This document shows, one piece after another, positions 34,367-42,989 of a stretch of DNA of 64,000 bases. The number at the start of each line of letters is the position of its first letter. Positions within the stretch are counted from its first letter, which is position 1. The translations under genes and the position numbers were made by a program. The notes below the pieces were generated by a model. The model had not been told where the DNA came from. It did no database searches and saw only the letters and a program-made list of their open reading frames with translations. This DNA comes from Kribbella antiqua (lineage in GTDB: Bacteria > Actinomycetota > Actinomycetes > Propionibacteriales > Kribbellaceae). The stretch spans positions 145,466 to 209,465 of the forward strand of contig NZ_SLWR01000014.1 of the NCBI RefSeq assembly GCF_004345665.1, given 5' to 3'.

Positions 34367-34750
34367 TCAGTTGCTGGCGGCCCGGGCAGCGGCGGCGAGC
34401 TCGTCGGTGGCCTTGTCGATGTTGTCGGCTGTGGTTCCGCGACCGAGGGAGAGCCGGATCGCGGCGACAGCCCGAGCGCGGTCCATATCCATCGCAGACA
34501 GGACAGGAGACGGCTCCGGACCACCGCTGTGGCAGGCCGAACCGGTGGATACCGCGATGGTCGGCGCGTTGCGGAGCACCTCGGAACCGACGGTGCCCTT
34601 GATGCTGACGTTGAGTGTGTTCGGCAGTCTGAGCCCTGAAGGTCCGTTCAGCAACACACGGCCGGGCAGAGCATCGACGAGGTGGTCGTGGAGCGTGTCG
34701 CGGAGTTTCTGGATTCGGTGCCGGTCACCGAGGTGCTCCACGGCTAGTCG
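34367..34750 (-). pseudogene. Cysteine desulfurase (IscS/NifS-like) C-terminal fragment
   Basis: The minus frame ends with the IscS-type C-terminus: RLPNTLNVSIKG, then AVSTGSACHSGG holding the catalytic cysteine, then AIRLSLGRGTTADNIDKAT. The PLP lysine and the whole N-terminal two thirds are missing, and upstream residues are unrelated. About 125 of some 380 residues remain. No gene is recognised in the next 290 bases towards the ligase fragment. Confidence 0.85.
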
Positions 34751-35038
34751 ACCGCAGAACGGCGCTCGGCGGCCGAGCGGGCAGTCCGAAAACGCACAGA
34801 GGCTGTCCACTTTGCGAACCTCGCCCTCGGCGAGCTGAAGCCCGAGACACCGCCCAGTCTCCGGGCGATAAGACCGGTGGGGATTGCTGGTGGAGATGGG
34901 ATGTGAGGTCGCACGGCGCCTGGTGATTCTGCTTCGGATCCTGGAGCGGGGCCCGGCACCGTACGGAGTGCTTGGCGAAGACGCGATCCTCGACGCCTGG
35001 TTCGGGATCCGCGCACCGATCCTGCCCGAGCCGGTCAG

Positions 35039-35435
35039 CTATCCGCGGAAGTCGGCGAACAGCGGTACGTCATCCGGGGTCAGATCTGGGCGATAGCGCG
35101 CGTAGCGGAGCCCATGGCGCCACTGGCCGGACTGCATGGCCGCGTCGGCCAGGACCTCTATGACGACCAGCGGCTGCACCTTGGTGAGGGGCTTCTTCGA
35201 GTCGCGGCCGCCCCAGCGCACCGAGCTGATCTCGTCCGGCCACGGGTGCCCGCGCCTGGCGGGTTTCAGTGCGGCGCCGAGCTCGGCGGACTGGGCCGCG
35301 GAGAGTGGAACGGTGCGGCCGACCATCACGAGCTCGTCTGCTTCGGTGTAGCGGCCGGCGATCACCACCTCGGGGTGGCGCAGGGATCCGAGGACGCCGC
35401 CGGCGATTACGTCGACAGTGTCGCGCCGCTTGACC
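35039..35435 (-). pseudogene. ATP-dependent DNA ligase, C-terminal piece
   Basis: The minus frame reads VKRRDTVDVIAGGVLGSLRH and ends at RYRPDLTPDDVPLFADFRG, the OB-fold domain of LigC/LigD-type ligases, with DEISSVRWGGRDSKKPLTKV in the middle. It begins in the middle of motif V. The missing preceding part (RRGWVKV) lies at 38.79 kb on the same strand. Deleting the intervening 3.35 kb together with one 6-bp repeat restores an unbroken frame across the join (GWVKVKRRDT). Confidence 0.9.
35430..35435 (+). repeat. Direct repeat TTGACC, left copy flanking segment 1
   Basis: TTGACC here recurs at 38785-38790 on the other side of the segment. The following TT is also shared, so 8 bases match. The rejoined ligase contains the sequence once, as expected of a target-site duplication. 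Confidence 0.65.
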
Positions 35436-35697
35436 TTTCGTCGGGGTCTTTAGGCGCGTCGCGCACTGTCGTGTTGAGGGTGTTGATCAGTACGTGTGCG
35501 ACGCCCCTCTCGAGAACTGCCTGAGGTCGACGGCAAGCAGGCTGCTGAATGGGAGCACGCTGTGCGGGATCGCGGCCTGAGCGGGCATCACGGGGTGCGC
35601 GCACCGTGCTCTGCCAACCTCGCCATGCAAAGGATCTCCTGCCGGCGGAGGGCCGCGAGAAGTGTCGCGCCCGATCTTGCGGCGTGATGATGGGGGT

Positions 35698-38355
35698 GTG
35701 GCCGAGCTTCCGTCTGGGACGGTCTCGATGTTGTTCTCCGACGTCGAGCAGTCGACGCGTCTGTTGACACGCCTTGGCCGGGCGTATGAGCAGGCTCTTG
35801 ATAGCTACCGACTGGCCCAGCGGGCGGCATGGGCAGGGTTCGGCGGCGTGGAGATGGGTACCGAGGGCGACAGCTTTTTTGTGGTGTTCTCGACCGCGGA
35901 GGACGCAGTTGGAGCCGCTGTCCAGGCACAGGTCGCTCTTGGCGGGCTCGAGTGGCCAAACGATGAGCAGGTTAGGGTGCGCATGGGCATCCACACCGGC
36001 ACCCCGCGGGTCCACGGCCTGGACTACGTAGGGCTCGATGTTCACCGGGCCGCGCGGATCGCGGCGGCCGCGCATGGCGGTCAGGTGGTGGTCTCCGATG
36101 CGACCGCCAAGCTCGTCGCTGGCCGGCTGCCGGCGGGGGTTTCGCTGCGGGACCTCGGCACGCACCGATTGAAGGACCTCGACGCGCTTGAGCACGTCTA
36201 CCAGCTCGTGATCCCCGGTTTGCCGGTCGACTTCCCGCCGCTGAAATCACTCGGAACCAGCGCGAGCCTCCCAGTCACCACTACCCCTCTGCTGGGTCGC
36301 CACACCGAGATGACCGATCTGGTCAGCTTGTTGGCGGACCCACAGGTTCGCCTGGTCACGCTCACGGGCCCGGGCGGGTCGGGAAAGACCCGGCTGTCGA
36401 TCGCGGCCGCACGTCAGGTCGCCGAGCAGTTCCCGGACGGAGTGTGCTTTGCATCTTTGGCTGCCTTCACGAACCCCGGCCTCATCTGGAGCACCATCGG
36501 GGACGTCCTCGGTCTGCCCTCCGACCGGCGCGCACCGCCTGCCTTCTTCGAATCCGTGGCGCCGCTGTCGGCATTGTTTGTACTGGACAACCTCGAGCAG
36601 ATGGACGGAGCAGCAGCGGCCGTGGACCAGCTACTGCACGCAACCACAGAGATCGTTGTCCTCGCGACCTCGCGACGACCCCTCAACCTGGCCGGTGAAC
36701 ATCAATACGCCGTGTTGCCGCTCGCGCTCCCGACCGAGGACACGCCGGAGGCGGCGGAAGCATCAGCGGCGGTGCGGCTGTTCGTCGACCGGGCCCGAGC
36801 CGTGCGCCCTTCGTTTGCCTTGACACCCTCCAACGCCGCAGACGTGTCGGAGATCTGTCGACACCTCGACGGCCTGCCGCTGGCCATTGAGCTCGCCGCC
36901 GCCCGCACCAACGTGCTCGGGCCACGGGCTCTCCTGCTCCGCCTCGAACAGGCCCTCGACCTGCGCGGTTCCGACGTCGACCGACCGGCCCGACACACCT
37001 CACTCCGGGCCACCATCGACTGGTCCTACCGCCTGCTCAACGCGCAACAGCGTCTGCTGTTCCGACACCTCGGCGTGTTCGCTAGCGGCGCGGACCTCGA
37101 GGCGTTGGCGGCGGTTCATGCGGACGAGGCCGGGAGAGGCACCCAGCTGATCGATCTGGTCGCGGACCTGGTCGACGCCAGCCTGGTGACAGTGACCGAG
37201 GATGACGACGGCGAGCCCAGGTTCGCGATGCTGGAGACCGTCCGGTCATTCGCCGTCGAGGAGCTCGCCCAAGCTGGCGAGCTTGCTGACGTGCGCCGAA
37301 GGCACGCCGCACACTACGTCCAGGTTGCCGAACGGCTGGAGGCGCGCCGGGTACTGACGACGCCCGCACAGGTACAGCGCGGGGGCCGTCTGTTTGATGT
37401 GGAGCGGAACAACTTCCGGGAGGCATTGACCTGGGCTAGCGCCCCGGGCGGCGACGCGGGGAATAGCGCCGGATCGAATCGAAATCTCGGGCTGGCCTTG
37501 CTGTCCAGCGTGGCGTGGATATGGAAGCACGTGGACCTCGACGAAATTCGCCACTGGTTGGAGGCCTGCCTCAAGAACCCGCACGGCGGCCAGACCGCAG
37601 CATTGGGCCGGTGCCTCGCCGATTACGCCGAGACCCTGGAGCTTCAGGGAGAACTCCTCGACGGGCGCGATGCGGCCCGCCGAAGCGTTGAGATCCTGCG
37701 GAGACTAGGTGACTCCGAACTGCCCAATGCCCTGGCAGCTCTGGGCGATCTCGAGGGTGCACTCGGGGACCGAATCGCGGGCCGACGCGCCATGGAGGAT
37801 TCCGTGCTGCGTGCACGGGAACTGGCCGACAGCTTCTTCCTCGGAGACGTGCTTGCGCGTCTGGCTCTCCTGGACATTGACGAGGAGAACTGGGAACACG
37901 CGCTCGAGCTGCTGCACGAGGCGGTCGGCGTGTCCCGCAGTTATGGTAGCGACTACATGGCAATCCGGGCCAACCACAACATCGCTTTCGTTCTGCGTAA
38001 AACCGGCCGCGCCAAGGAGGCTCACGAGCTGATGTCCGCGCAGCTGCAACAGTCCCTGAGCCTGGAAAGCACCCTCAACCTCGCGCTCTTCGCCGAGGAC
38101 TACAGTGCCGTAGTCGCTGAGGCAGGATTCCCAAGGTGGACGCCGGTTCTGCTCGGGGCTGCCGACGCCGAACTTGAACAAAGGGGGGTCGCCCGCGATC
38201 GCTGGCAAGAAGCCCCGATCGCGGACGCCCACGCCGCGGCGCGACCGACCATGACTCCCACCGAGTGGACCGACGCCTACCAACGAGGACACAGCATGAC
38301 CATCAGAGAGGCACTCGAGAGCGCCATCGCCGCAACCACCGCCCCAGACGACTGA
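35698..38355 (+). CDS. Class III nucleotide cyclase fused to STAND ATPase and TPR-like region
   Basis: An 885-residue signalling protein. The N-terminal class III cyclase domain (residues 1-170) has LFSDVEQST with the first metal Asp, GTEGDSFFVVF with the second, and GLDVHRAARIA in the transition-state helix, where the usual Asn is His while Arg is kept. This variant is common in the ATPase-linked group, so cyclase activity is uncertain. A STAND/AAA ATPase follows: Walker A LTGPGGSGKTRLS near residue 235, Walker B LFVLDNLEQ near 300, and GLPLAIELAAARTNVL. The rest is helical repeats. GTG at 35698 is chosen since relatives start MAELPxGTV. A GTG 12 codons earlier is possible. It is the only gene of the insertion. 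Confidence 0.88.
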   Translation: MAELPSGTVSMLFSDVEQSTRLLTRLGRAYEQALDSYRLAQRAAWAGFGGVEMGTEGDSFFVVFSTAEDAVGAAVQAQVALGGLEWPNDEQVRVRMGIHTGTPRVHGLDYVGLDVHRAARIAAAAHGGQVVVSDATAKLVAGRLPAGVSLRDLGTHRLKDLDALEHVYQLVIPGLPVDFPPLKSLGTSASLPVTTTPLLGRHTEMTDLVSLLADPQVRLVTLTGPGGSGKTRLSIAAARQVAEQFPDGVCFASLAAFTNPGLIWSTIGDVLGLPSDRRAPPAFFESVAPLSALFVLDNLEQMDGAAAAVDQLLHATTEIVVLATSRRPLNLAGEHQYAVLPLALPTEDTPEAAEASAAVRLFVDRARAVRPSFALTPSNAADVSEICRHLDGLPLAIELAAARTNVLGPRALLLRLEQALDLRGSDVDRPARHTSLRATIDWSYRLLNAQQRLLFRHLGVFASGADLEALAAVHADEAGRGTQLIDLVADLVDASLVTVTEDDDGEPRFAMLETVRSFAVEELAQAGELADVRRRHAAHYVQVAERLEARRVLTTPAQVQRGGRLFDVERNNFREALTWASAPGGDAGNSAGSNRNLGLALLSSVAWIWKHVDLDEIRHWLEACLKNPHGGQTAALGRCLADYAETLELQGELLDGRDAARRSVEILRRLGDSELPNALAALGDLEGALGDRIAGRRAMEDSVLRARELADSFFLGDVLARLALLDIDEENWEHALELLHEAVGVSRSYGSDYMAIRANHNIAFVLRKTGRAKEAHELMSAQLQQSLSLESTLNLALFAEDYSAVVAEAGFPRWTPVLLGAADAELEQRGVARDRWQEAPIADAHAAARPTMTPTEWTDAYQRGHSMTIREALESAIAATTAPDD

Positions 38356-38784
38356 CGCAGATTCCTGCACTCAATTTCCGTGCACTCAAGCGCCCCGCGA
38401 TGGCCGCATCCCGAAACGTGAGCGTTGACACCCGCTCATCATCGGCAGATCCGGTAGTTGGAGCGGCGCGCGTCAGCGCACTCGGACCGTGGTCTGTAGC
38501 AGTGTGACCCATCTCTGGCAATTCCGTCATGACGATCGTCCCAGGAGAGTTGCATAGCGATTGACAGGCAGCACTATCGATCCCGGCAGCGCGTGCCGCG
38601 GACCCCGACGCTCTTACTCGCCGCCATCGCGACGACCCACAGCTGAGCCTCGCGGCGTCACAGCAAACTGTTGTCCGCAGCGTGTCCGACAGGTGTCGCT
38701 CACAGTCATGCTCCACGCGAACGGCTGCTGTCCTGGTCGTATGTCCGACGGGTGAACTCGTAGAACACCGCGACCCCAACAGAA
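38356..38784. other. Right arm of segment 1, no gene recognised
   Basis: About 430 bases between the cyclase gene stop and the segment end. Frames on both strands are short or run in from neighbouring genes, and none has a family match. No hairpin terminator is evident. Confidence 0.4.
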
Positions 38785-38790
38785 TTGACC
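38785..38790 (+). repeat. Direct repeat TTGACC, right copy flanking segment 1
   Basis: Second copy of TTGACC, in the same orientation as 35430-35435, lying within ligase motif V codons on the minus strand. Confidence 0.65.
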
Positions 38791-39111
38791 TTGACCCAGC
38801 CGCGCCGACCGCCGATATACCGGGTCGCAGCACCTTTGACCACCAGGCCCTCGATGCCCATCGCGTCGGGCAGTACGTCGAACCGCTCCTGGGCCTCGTC
38901 GAGGCTGTCAGTGACGGGTGACAACTGCAGCGGCCCAGCGGCCCAATTCGATGCGAGTTTTTCGAGGCGGCCGCGGCGTACCGTCCAGCGCTGCGTGCGC
39001 AGATCGACGCCGGCCGCCGCCAGCACGTCGAACGCGACGTACGACGCCGGCACTTCGGCGACCAGCTTCCGCGCATTGGACGGAGCCGTGACCAGGCGCC
39101 GCTGGAGTGCG

Positions 39112-39270
39112 TCAAAGCTGAGTTTCCCGTCGAGCAGGATTACCACTTCCCCGTTTATGTTTAGCTGGCAGCTGCTTGGCCGTGAGCGTCGTGGACATGT
39201 CCACGACGGCGTGGTTGCTCCGGTTGCCCGATGTCAGATCTGGGCTCGGGCGGAATGGAACTGTGGCCAT
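39112..39270 (-). CDS. Possible 52-codon frame across the segment 2 boundary
   Basis: MATVPFRPSPDLTSGNRSNH begins a small frame with an ideal AGGAG six bases before its ATG. It crosses from segment 2 into the ligase middle piece in another frame and stops at 39112. There is no known domain. It may be the truncated start of a gene that was lost when the segment inserted or decayed. Confidence 0.3.
   Translation of the reverse strand: MATVPFRPSPDLTSGNRSNHAVVDMSTTLTAKQLPAKHKRGSGNPARRETQL
39149..39154 (+). repeat. Direct repeat CCCCGT, left copy flanking segment 2
   Basis: CCCCGT recurs at 42834-42839. Joining the ligase pieces through a single copy gives GVVLDGEVVILLDG with no frame change. 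Confidence 0.6.
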
Positions 39271-39407
39271 CGGCAACTCCTCGCCTGAACTCGCCGGGTC
39301 TTTCCAGCTCGAGCTCGCCCTTCGGGCTTTGAGAGATCAGATCTGTGGCGGCTCCCGGCGTCGGTCGCCGATTTCCGGGCGTCGCCGACGCCGTGTAAGT
39401 GCTTGGC

Positions 39408-41168
39408 TTACCGGTAGCCGCGGGCTTGGAGTTCGTAGAGTTCGGCGTAGTGGCCCGCGTTCGCGACTAGGTTGGCGTGACGGCCGACCTCGACGATCTT
39501 GCCTTGGTCCAGCACGACCACCAGGTCTGCGGCGGCGACCGTCGAGAACCGGTGTGTCACCAGTAGCGTCACGGCGCCTCTCCGACCGGCTTGGCGTGCG
39601 GCGGCGGTGTACCGCTCGAACAGGTTGTGCTCGGTGGCCGCGTCGAGGGCGGAGGTCGGCTCGTCCAGGACCAGCAGGAGCGGGTGCGGCCGCATCATGC
39701 CGCGACTTAGGGCGAGCCGTTGCCATTGGCCACCAGACAGGTCGACTCCGCCCGCCCAGGTGGTGCCGAGCTGGGTCGAGAGGCCGTCGGGAAGAGCTTG
39801 CAGGACGTCCTCGGCGGCGCCGTCGTGCAGCGCCTGGTGGATCCGGTCCTCGTCGTCAACCCGGTCCAGGTCTCCCACACCGACCACCTCGCGCGCTGCG
39901 AGCTCGAAGGTGGCGTAGTCCTGGAACGCGCCCGACATCCGCGCCCGCCAGGTTGTAGTGGGTCAGGTCCGTGCCGTCGAGCAGGATGCGGCCGCGTGTC
40001 GGCTGGTAGAGGCCCGCCAGCAGCTTCACCAGGGTCGATTTGCCGGCGCCGTTCTCGCCGACGAGGGCTACCACCGAGCCCGCAGGGAGCCCCAGGTCCA
40101 CGTCGGTAATCGAGTCGCGGTCCGCGCCGGTGTACCGGAAGCCCAGCCCTTCGAGGCGGATGGCAGTCTTCAGCCGGGCCGGCGGCTCGAGCTCGCCGCG
40201 ATGGGCCTCGCCGACCTCGGCCGCGTAGTCCTGCAGCCACAGGAAGCGCGAGGTGTTGCGCACCACGCGCTCGATGTCTTGGACGGCGAAGGAGACGATC
40301 CCGCTGACTCGCTCCAGTCCGCTGACCACGCCGAGCGCGACCACCAGGGACTGCACCGACACCGAACCGGCGATCACGTCGTGGGTCATCCACGCCAGCA
40401 GCGTGACGGCTGATCCGAAGAACAACCCGGAGACCGCGGCTGCCAGACCCGCGTTCTGAGCCGACGCCCGTACGCCCGGCGCGCGCCAGGCCCTTACCGA
40501 ATCCCGGACCCGTTGCTGCAACTCGCGCTGCAGACCGAATACGCGGGTCTCCGCGCCCGCATCCGCGGATGTGGTCAGGTCGATCAGGTGACGGGACAGC
40601 CGGCTCGGGGCGGCGCTTCGCTCCTCGGCGACGGTTCCCCATCGCATCGACCAGCGCGTCGTCAACAACCGCGGGACACCCAGTGCGACCAGCACCAGGA
40701 GCCGCCAGTCGGCCGAGACCGCCACCAGCAGGACGCTCGCCGCGTACACCAGGGAGTTCACGGTGTTGATCAGGATATTGAGGCTGCCGCCAAGGATGCC
40801 GTCATCGTCCCGGAGCATCTGCATGCGGTCCAGGTAATCGGCGGTCTCGAGATGATCGAGGCTCGGGACGCTGGCGGTGAGCTCGACGATCTTCACGTCG
40901 AAGGCGAAGCCGACCTGTTCCATCAGCGCCACGCGGGCGTTGGTACCGATGGTCTGCAGCACGTTGCTCAGCGCGGTCGAACCGACCAGTGCAGCAGCCG
41001 CGAGCAGCAGTTGGCGGGTATCGCGGTCGATCGCGCCAGCTGCGAAGATTCCGATGAACAGGGGGTGGCGGCCGTTAGAACTCTGCTGGCGGTCTCGGTC
41101 AGGCTGAGCAGGGCCATCCGAGGGCTCGCCCGTACCGAGGTGGACAGCACTAGCCAGAGACCGCGCAA
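39408..41168 (-). pseudogene. ABC exporter half-transporter, second gene, frameshifted
   Basis: Reading across three frames gives a full ABC exporter half. TTG at 41168 starts LRGLWLVLSTSV, and a one-base loss in the CCCCC run at 41061-41065 shifts to PLFIGIFAAGAIDRDTRQLL. The membrane domain then runs to Walker A LVGENGAGKSTLVKLLAG. A short deletion near 39945 shifts the frame again before SGAFQDYATFEL (Q-loop), LSGGQWQRLALSR and LLLVLDEPTSALDAA. The order and domains match lipid or peptide exporters. It follows the first ABC gene by only 8 bases. The homopolymer shift could be a sequencing error, but the second shift could not easily be. Confidence 0.8.
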
Positions 41169-41176
41169 CGTCTGGT

Positions 41177-42728
41177 TTATCCGACCGGCTCCTGGCTCTC
41201 ATCGCCGGCCAGTGTCTCGCTACCGGCCTGGGCGAATCTGCGGGCTTGGAGGGTGAACATCTCGGCATAGCGGCCGCCAGCGCGCAGCAGCTCGTCGTGG
41301 CTCCCGTCCTCCACGATCCCCGCCCCGGGATCAAGCACCACGATCCTGTCGACGTGACGGACGCTGGACAGCCGGTGGCTGACCAGGATCGTCGTCACGT
41401 CCTGCGTGACCTGCAGGAACCGATCGAACAAGGCCGTTTCCGCGCGAACATCCAGCGCAGCAGTCGGTTCATCGAGGATCAACACACCCGCTCCCCCGGC
41501 CACCGCCGCGAGTGCCCGGGCCAGCGCCACGCGCTGCCATTGCCCGCCGGACAGGTCGGTGCCGCCCTCATACTCGGCGGACAGGATGGTGTCCCAGCCA
41601 TGCTCGAGACGCTCCAGCAGATCGTTGCCACCAGCATCGACCAACGCTCGGTTCAGGACCCGCTGGTCATGGTGCCGCGCAATCGCACCGAATCCGACAT
41701 TGTCGCGCAAGGAAAGGTGGTATCGGACAAAGTCCTGGAAGATCACCGCCACCCGCCGCCTGGCCGTAGGGCTCTCGGCAGGGTCTGCTCCGTCCACCCG
41801 GACGGTGCCTTGGTCGGGTCGATACAAGCCGCAGAGGAGCTTGATCACTGTCGACTTCCCTGCGCCGTTCACTCCCACGATGGCCACCGACTGGCCGGCC
41901 GAGATGTGCAGGCTGAGACCGCTGAGTGCCGGGTCGTCCCGTGTCGGATAAGTGAAGGCGGCGTTTTCGACCGCACGGTCCTCCTGGCTCGGCTCGGACT
42001 GGTGGTCCTCGGAGCTCAATACGGCTGGGTGGGTCTCGGAAAGGCCGACCTCCCGGCGGAGGCGCGTCAGCTCGACGGTCGCCGCCGTACTCTGGCCGAG
42101 CGCCATCTGGGGATCTCCGAGGATGCCGAACGCTTCGAGCGCCAGCATGGCCTGGATCAAGGTGATCACGCCGGCCAGGCCGACGGCTCCGGTGGCGACA
42201 TCGTTGACGAGCAGGGCCAACGCGCCCCCCACCGCGACAGCCATCACGAGGCAGCACAGGTAGACCGGCCGCAGCCCTTGCTTTCGCAACGGCCAGAGGG
42301 CAGCCATCGCCGAGAGCCAGGTGGCGCGGTACCGATCCACCAGCCAGTCCGTCAGCCCGAACAGCCGGACCTCCTTGGCCGTCTCGGTCTGGACTAACAG
42401 CCCGCGGACGTAGCGTGCCCGCCGGAGTTCGCTCGCCGAGCTCTGCAGTAACTTGTCGAACGCCGTGTTCAGCCAGGTCGTGTAGGTCTTGGACAACAGC
42501 ATGAACGAGGCGGCGATCAGGAAGGGCACCCACCAGCGCCAGGACAGCAGTACGGCAACCGCGCCGATCCCGGTCAGCCGACGGGCCAAAACGGTCCAGG
42601 TGTTGTCCAGCCGGAAGGTGAAGGTCCAGTCCCTCGTCGCCTCCACCACAGCCTGCAACCGGCCCGAGAAGCCCGGCGAATCCAGCAGCTCAATCCCCTG
42701 TTGTAGACACGGCGAACATAGAGCGTCC
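41177..42728 (-). pseudogene. ABC exporter half-transporter, first gene, 5'-truncated
   Basis: Recognisable from about GIELLDSPGFSGRLQAVVEA, the loop after membrane helix 2, through helices 3 to 6, Walker A VGVNGAGKSTVIKLLCG, the signature DLSGGQWQRVALARAL, Walker B GVLILDEPTAALD and the H-loop LVSHRLSS. The first two helices are missing. The open frame continues to 42928 but its residues there are arginine-rich nonsense that passes over the segment edge into ligase DNA. The nucleotide-binding domain looks intact, so loss may be recent. It would have formed a heterodimer with the next gene. Confidence 0.75.
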
Positions 42729-42833
42729 ACAACAGGAATCCGGGACGTCCATCGGCGCCGACATGATCTAGCGCGAGCCCGCTCGATCGAACTCCTCAAG
42801 CTCGTTCTACACGGTCCCTGACGCCTCAGATAA

Positions 42834-42839
42834 CCCCGT
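42834..42839 (+). repeat. Direct repeat CCCCGT, right copy flanking segment 2
   Basis: Second CCCCGT copy, same orientation as 39149-39154, within the ligase codons for LDGE on the minus strand. Confidence 0.6.
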
Positions 42840-42969
42840 CGAGCACGACGCCTGCCGGCTGCTGCCGGAAGGCGGCGGTGACGATGTCGGGGAAGCGGTC
42901 GCTGATGTCGTGGCGGTTGCGGGTCCACAGCCGCGCCTGATCGCCGGACCGGACGATCGCGACCCGGCT
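42834..42969 (-). pseudogene. ATP-dependent DNA ligase, upstream piece
   Basis: The minus frame reads RVAIVRSGDQARLWTRNRHD, DISDRFPDIVTAAFRQQPAG and VVLDG, the stretch that follows the catalytic KxDGYR motif of ATP-dependent ligases. It then leaves the ligase for GVI and a stop. The KxDG motif itself is not present: similarity begins exactly at the R of YR, 24 bases past the end of the neighbouring STAND gene. The three ligase pieces add up to about 300 codons. Confidence 0.88.
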
Positions 42970-42989
42970 AGTTGACTGAACTTCTGCGG

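Larger units (their letters stand above)
35436..38784 (+). mobile_element. 3.35-kb insertion carrying a cyclase/STAND ATPase gene, no transposase
   Basis: The segment interrupts the ligase exactly between two TTGACC repeats. Its left end reads TTTCGTCGGGGTC and its right end, reversed, TTCTGTTGGGGTC: 10 of 13 match and all three differences are C/T. Inside is one complete gene (35698-38355) plus about 260 bases before and 430 after, in which no gene is recognised. No transposase or integrase is present, so if it moved by transposition it did so with help in trans, or its transposase was lost. Microhomology-driven insertion is the alternative. Confidence 0.6.
38785..39154 (-). pseudogene. ATP-dependent DNA ligase, middle piece
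   Basis: The minus frame runs from GEVVILLDGKLSFDALQRRL through SYVAFDVLAAAGVDL (motif III), GIEGLVVKGAATRY (motif IV) and RRGWVKV (start of motif V). Both ends are cut. The 5' side joins in frame to the piece at 42.8 kb across ACGGGG, and the 3' side to the piece at 35.4 kb across GGTCAA. This is the adenylation-domain core without the catalytic lysine. Confidence 0.9.
39155..42833 (-). mobile_element. 3.68-kb insertion carrying a decayed ABC exporter pair, no transposase
   Basis: The segment separates the ligase middle piece from its upstream piece and is bounded by CCCCGT repeats. Its ends are TTATGTTTAGC and, reversed, TTATCTGAGGC: 7 of 11 match, so terminal repeats are weak. It contains two ABC exporter genes in operon order, the first 5'-truncated and the second frameshifted twice. 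About 250 bases at the left end hold the beginning of a doubtful small frame. As in segment 1, no mobility gene is present. Confidence 0.5.

Noticed and set aside
35407..36195. A 262-codon minus-strand frame at the left end of segment 1, considered as a transposase
   Set aside because: It is antisense to the cyclase gene, has no DDE or HTH pattern, and its composition is that of a shadow frame.
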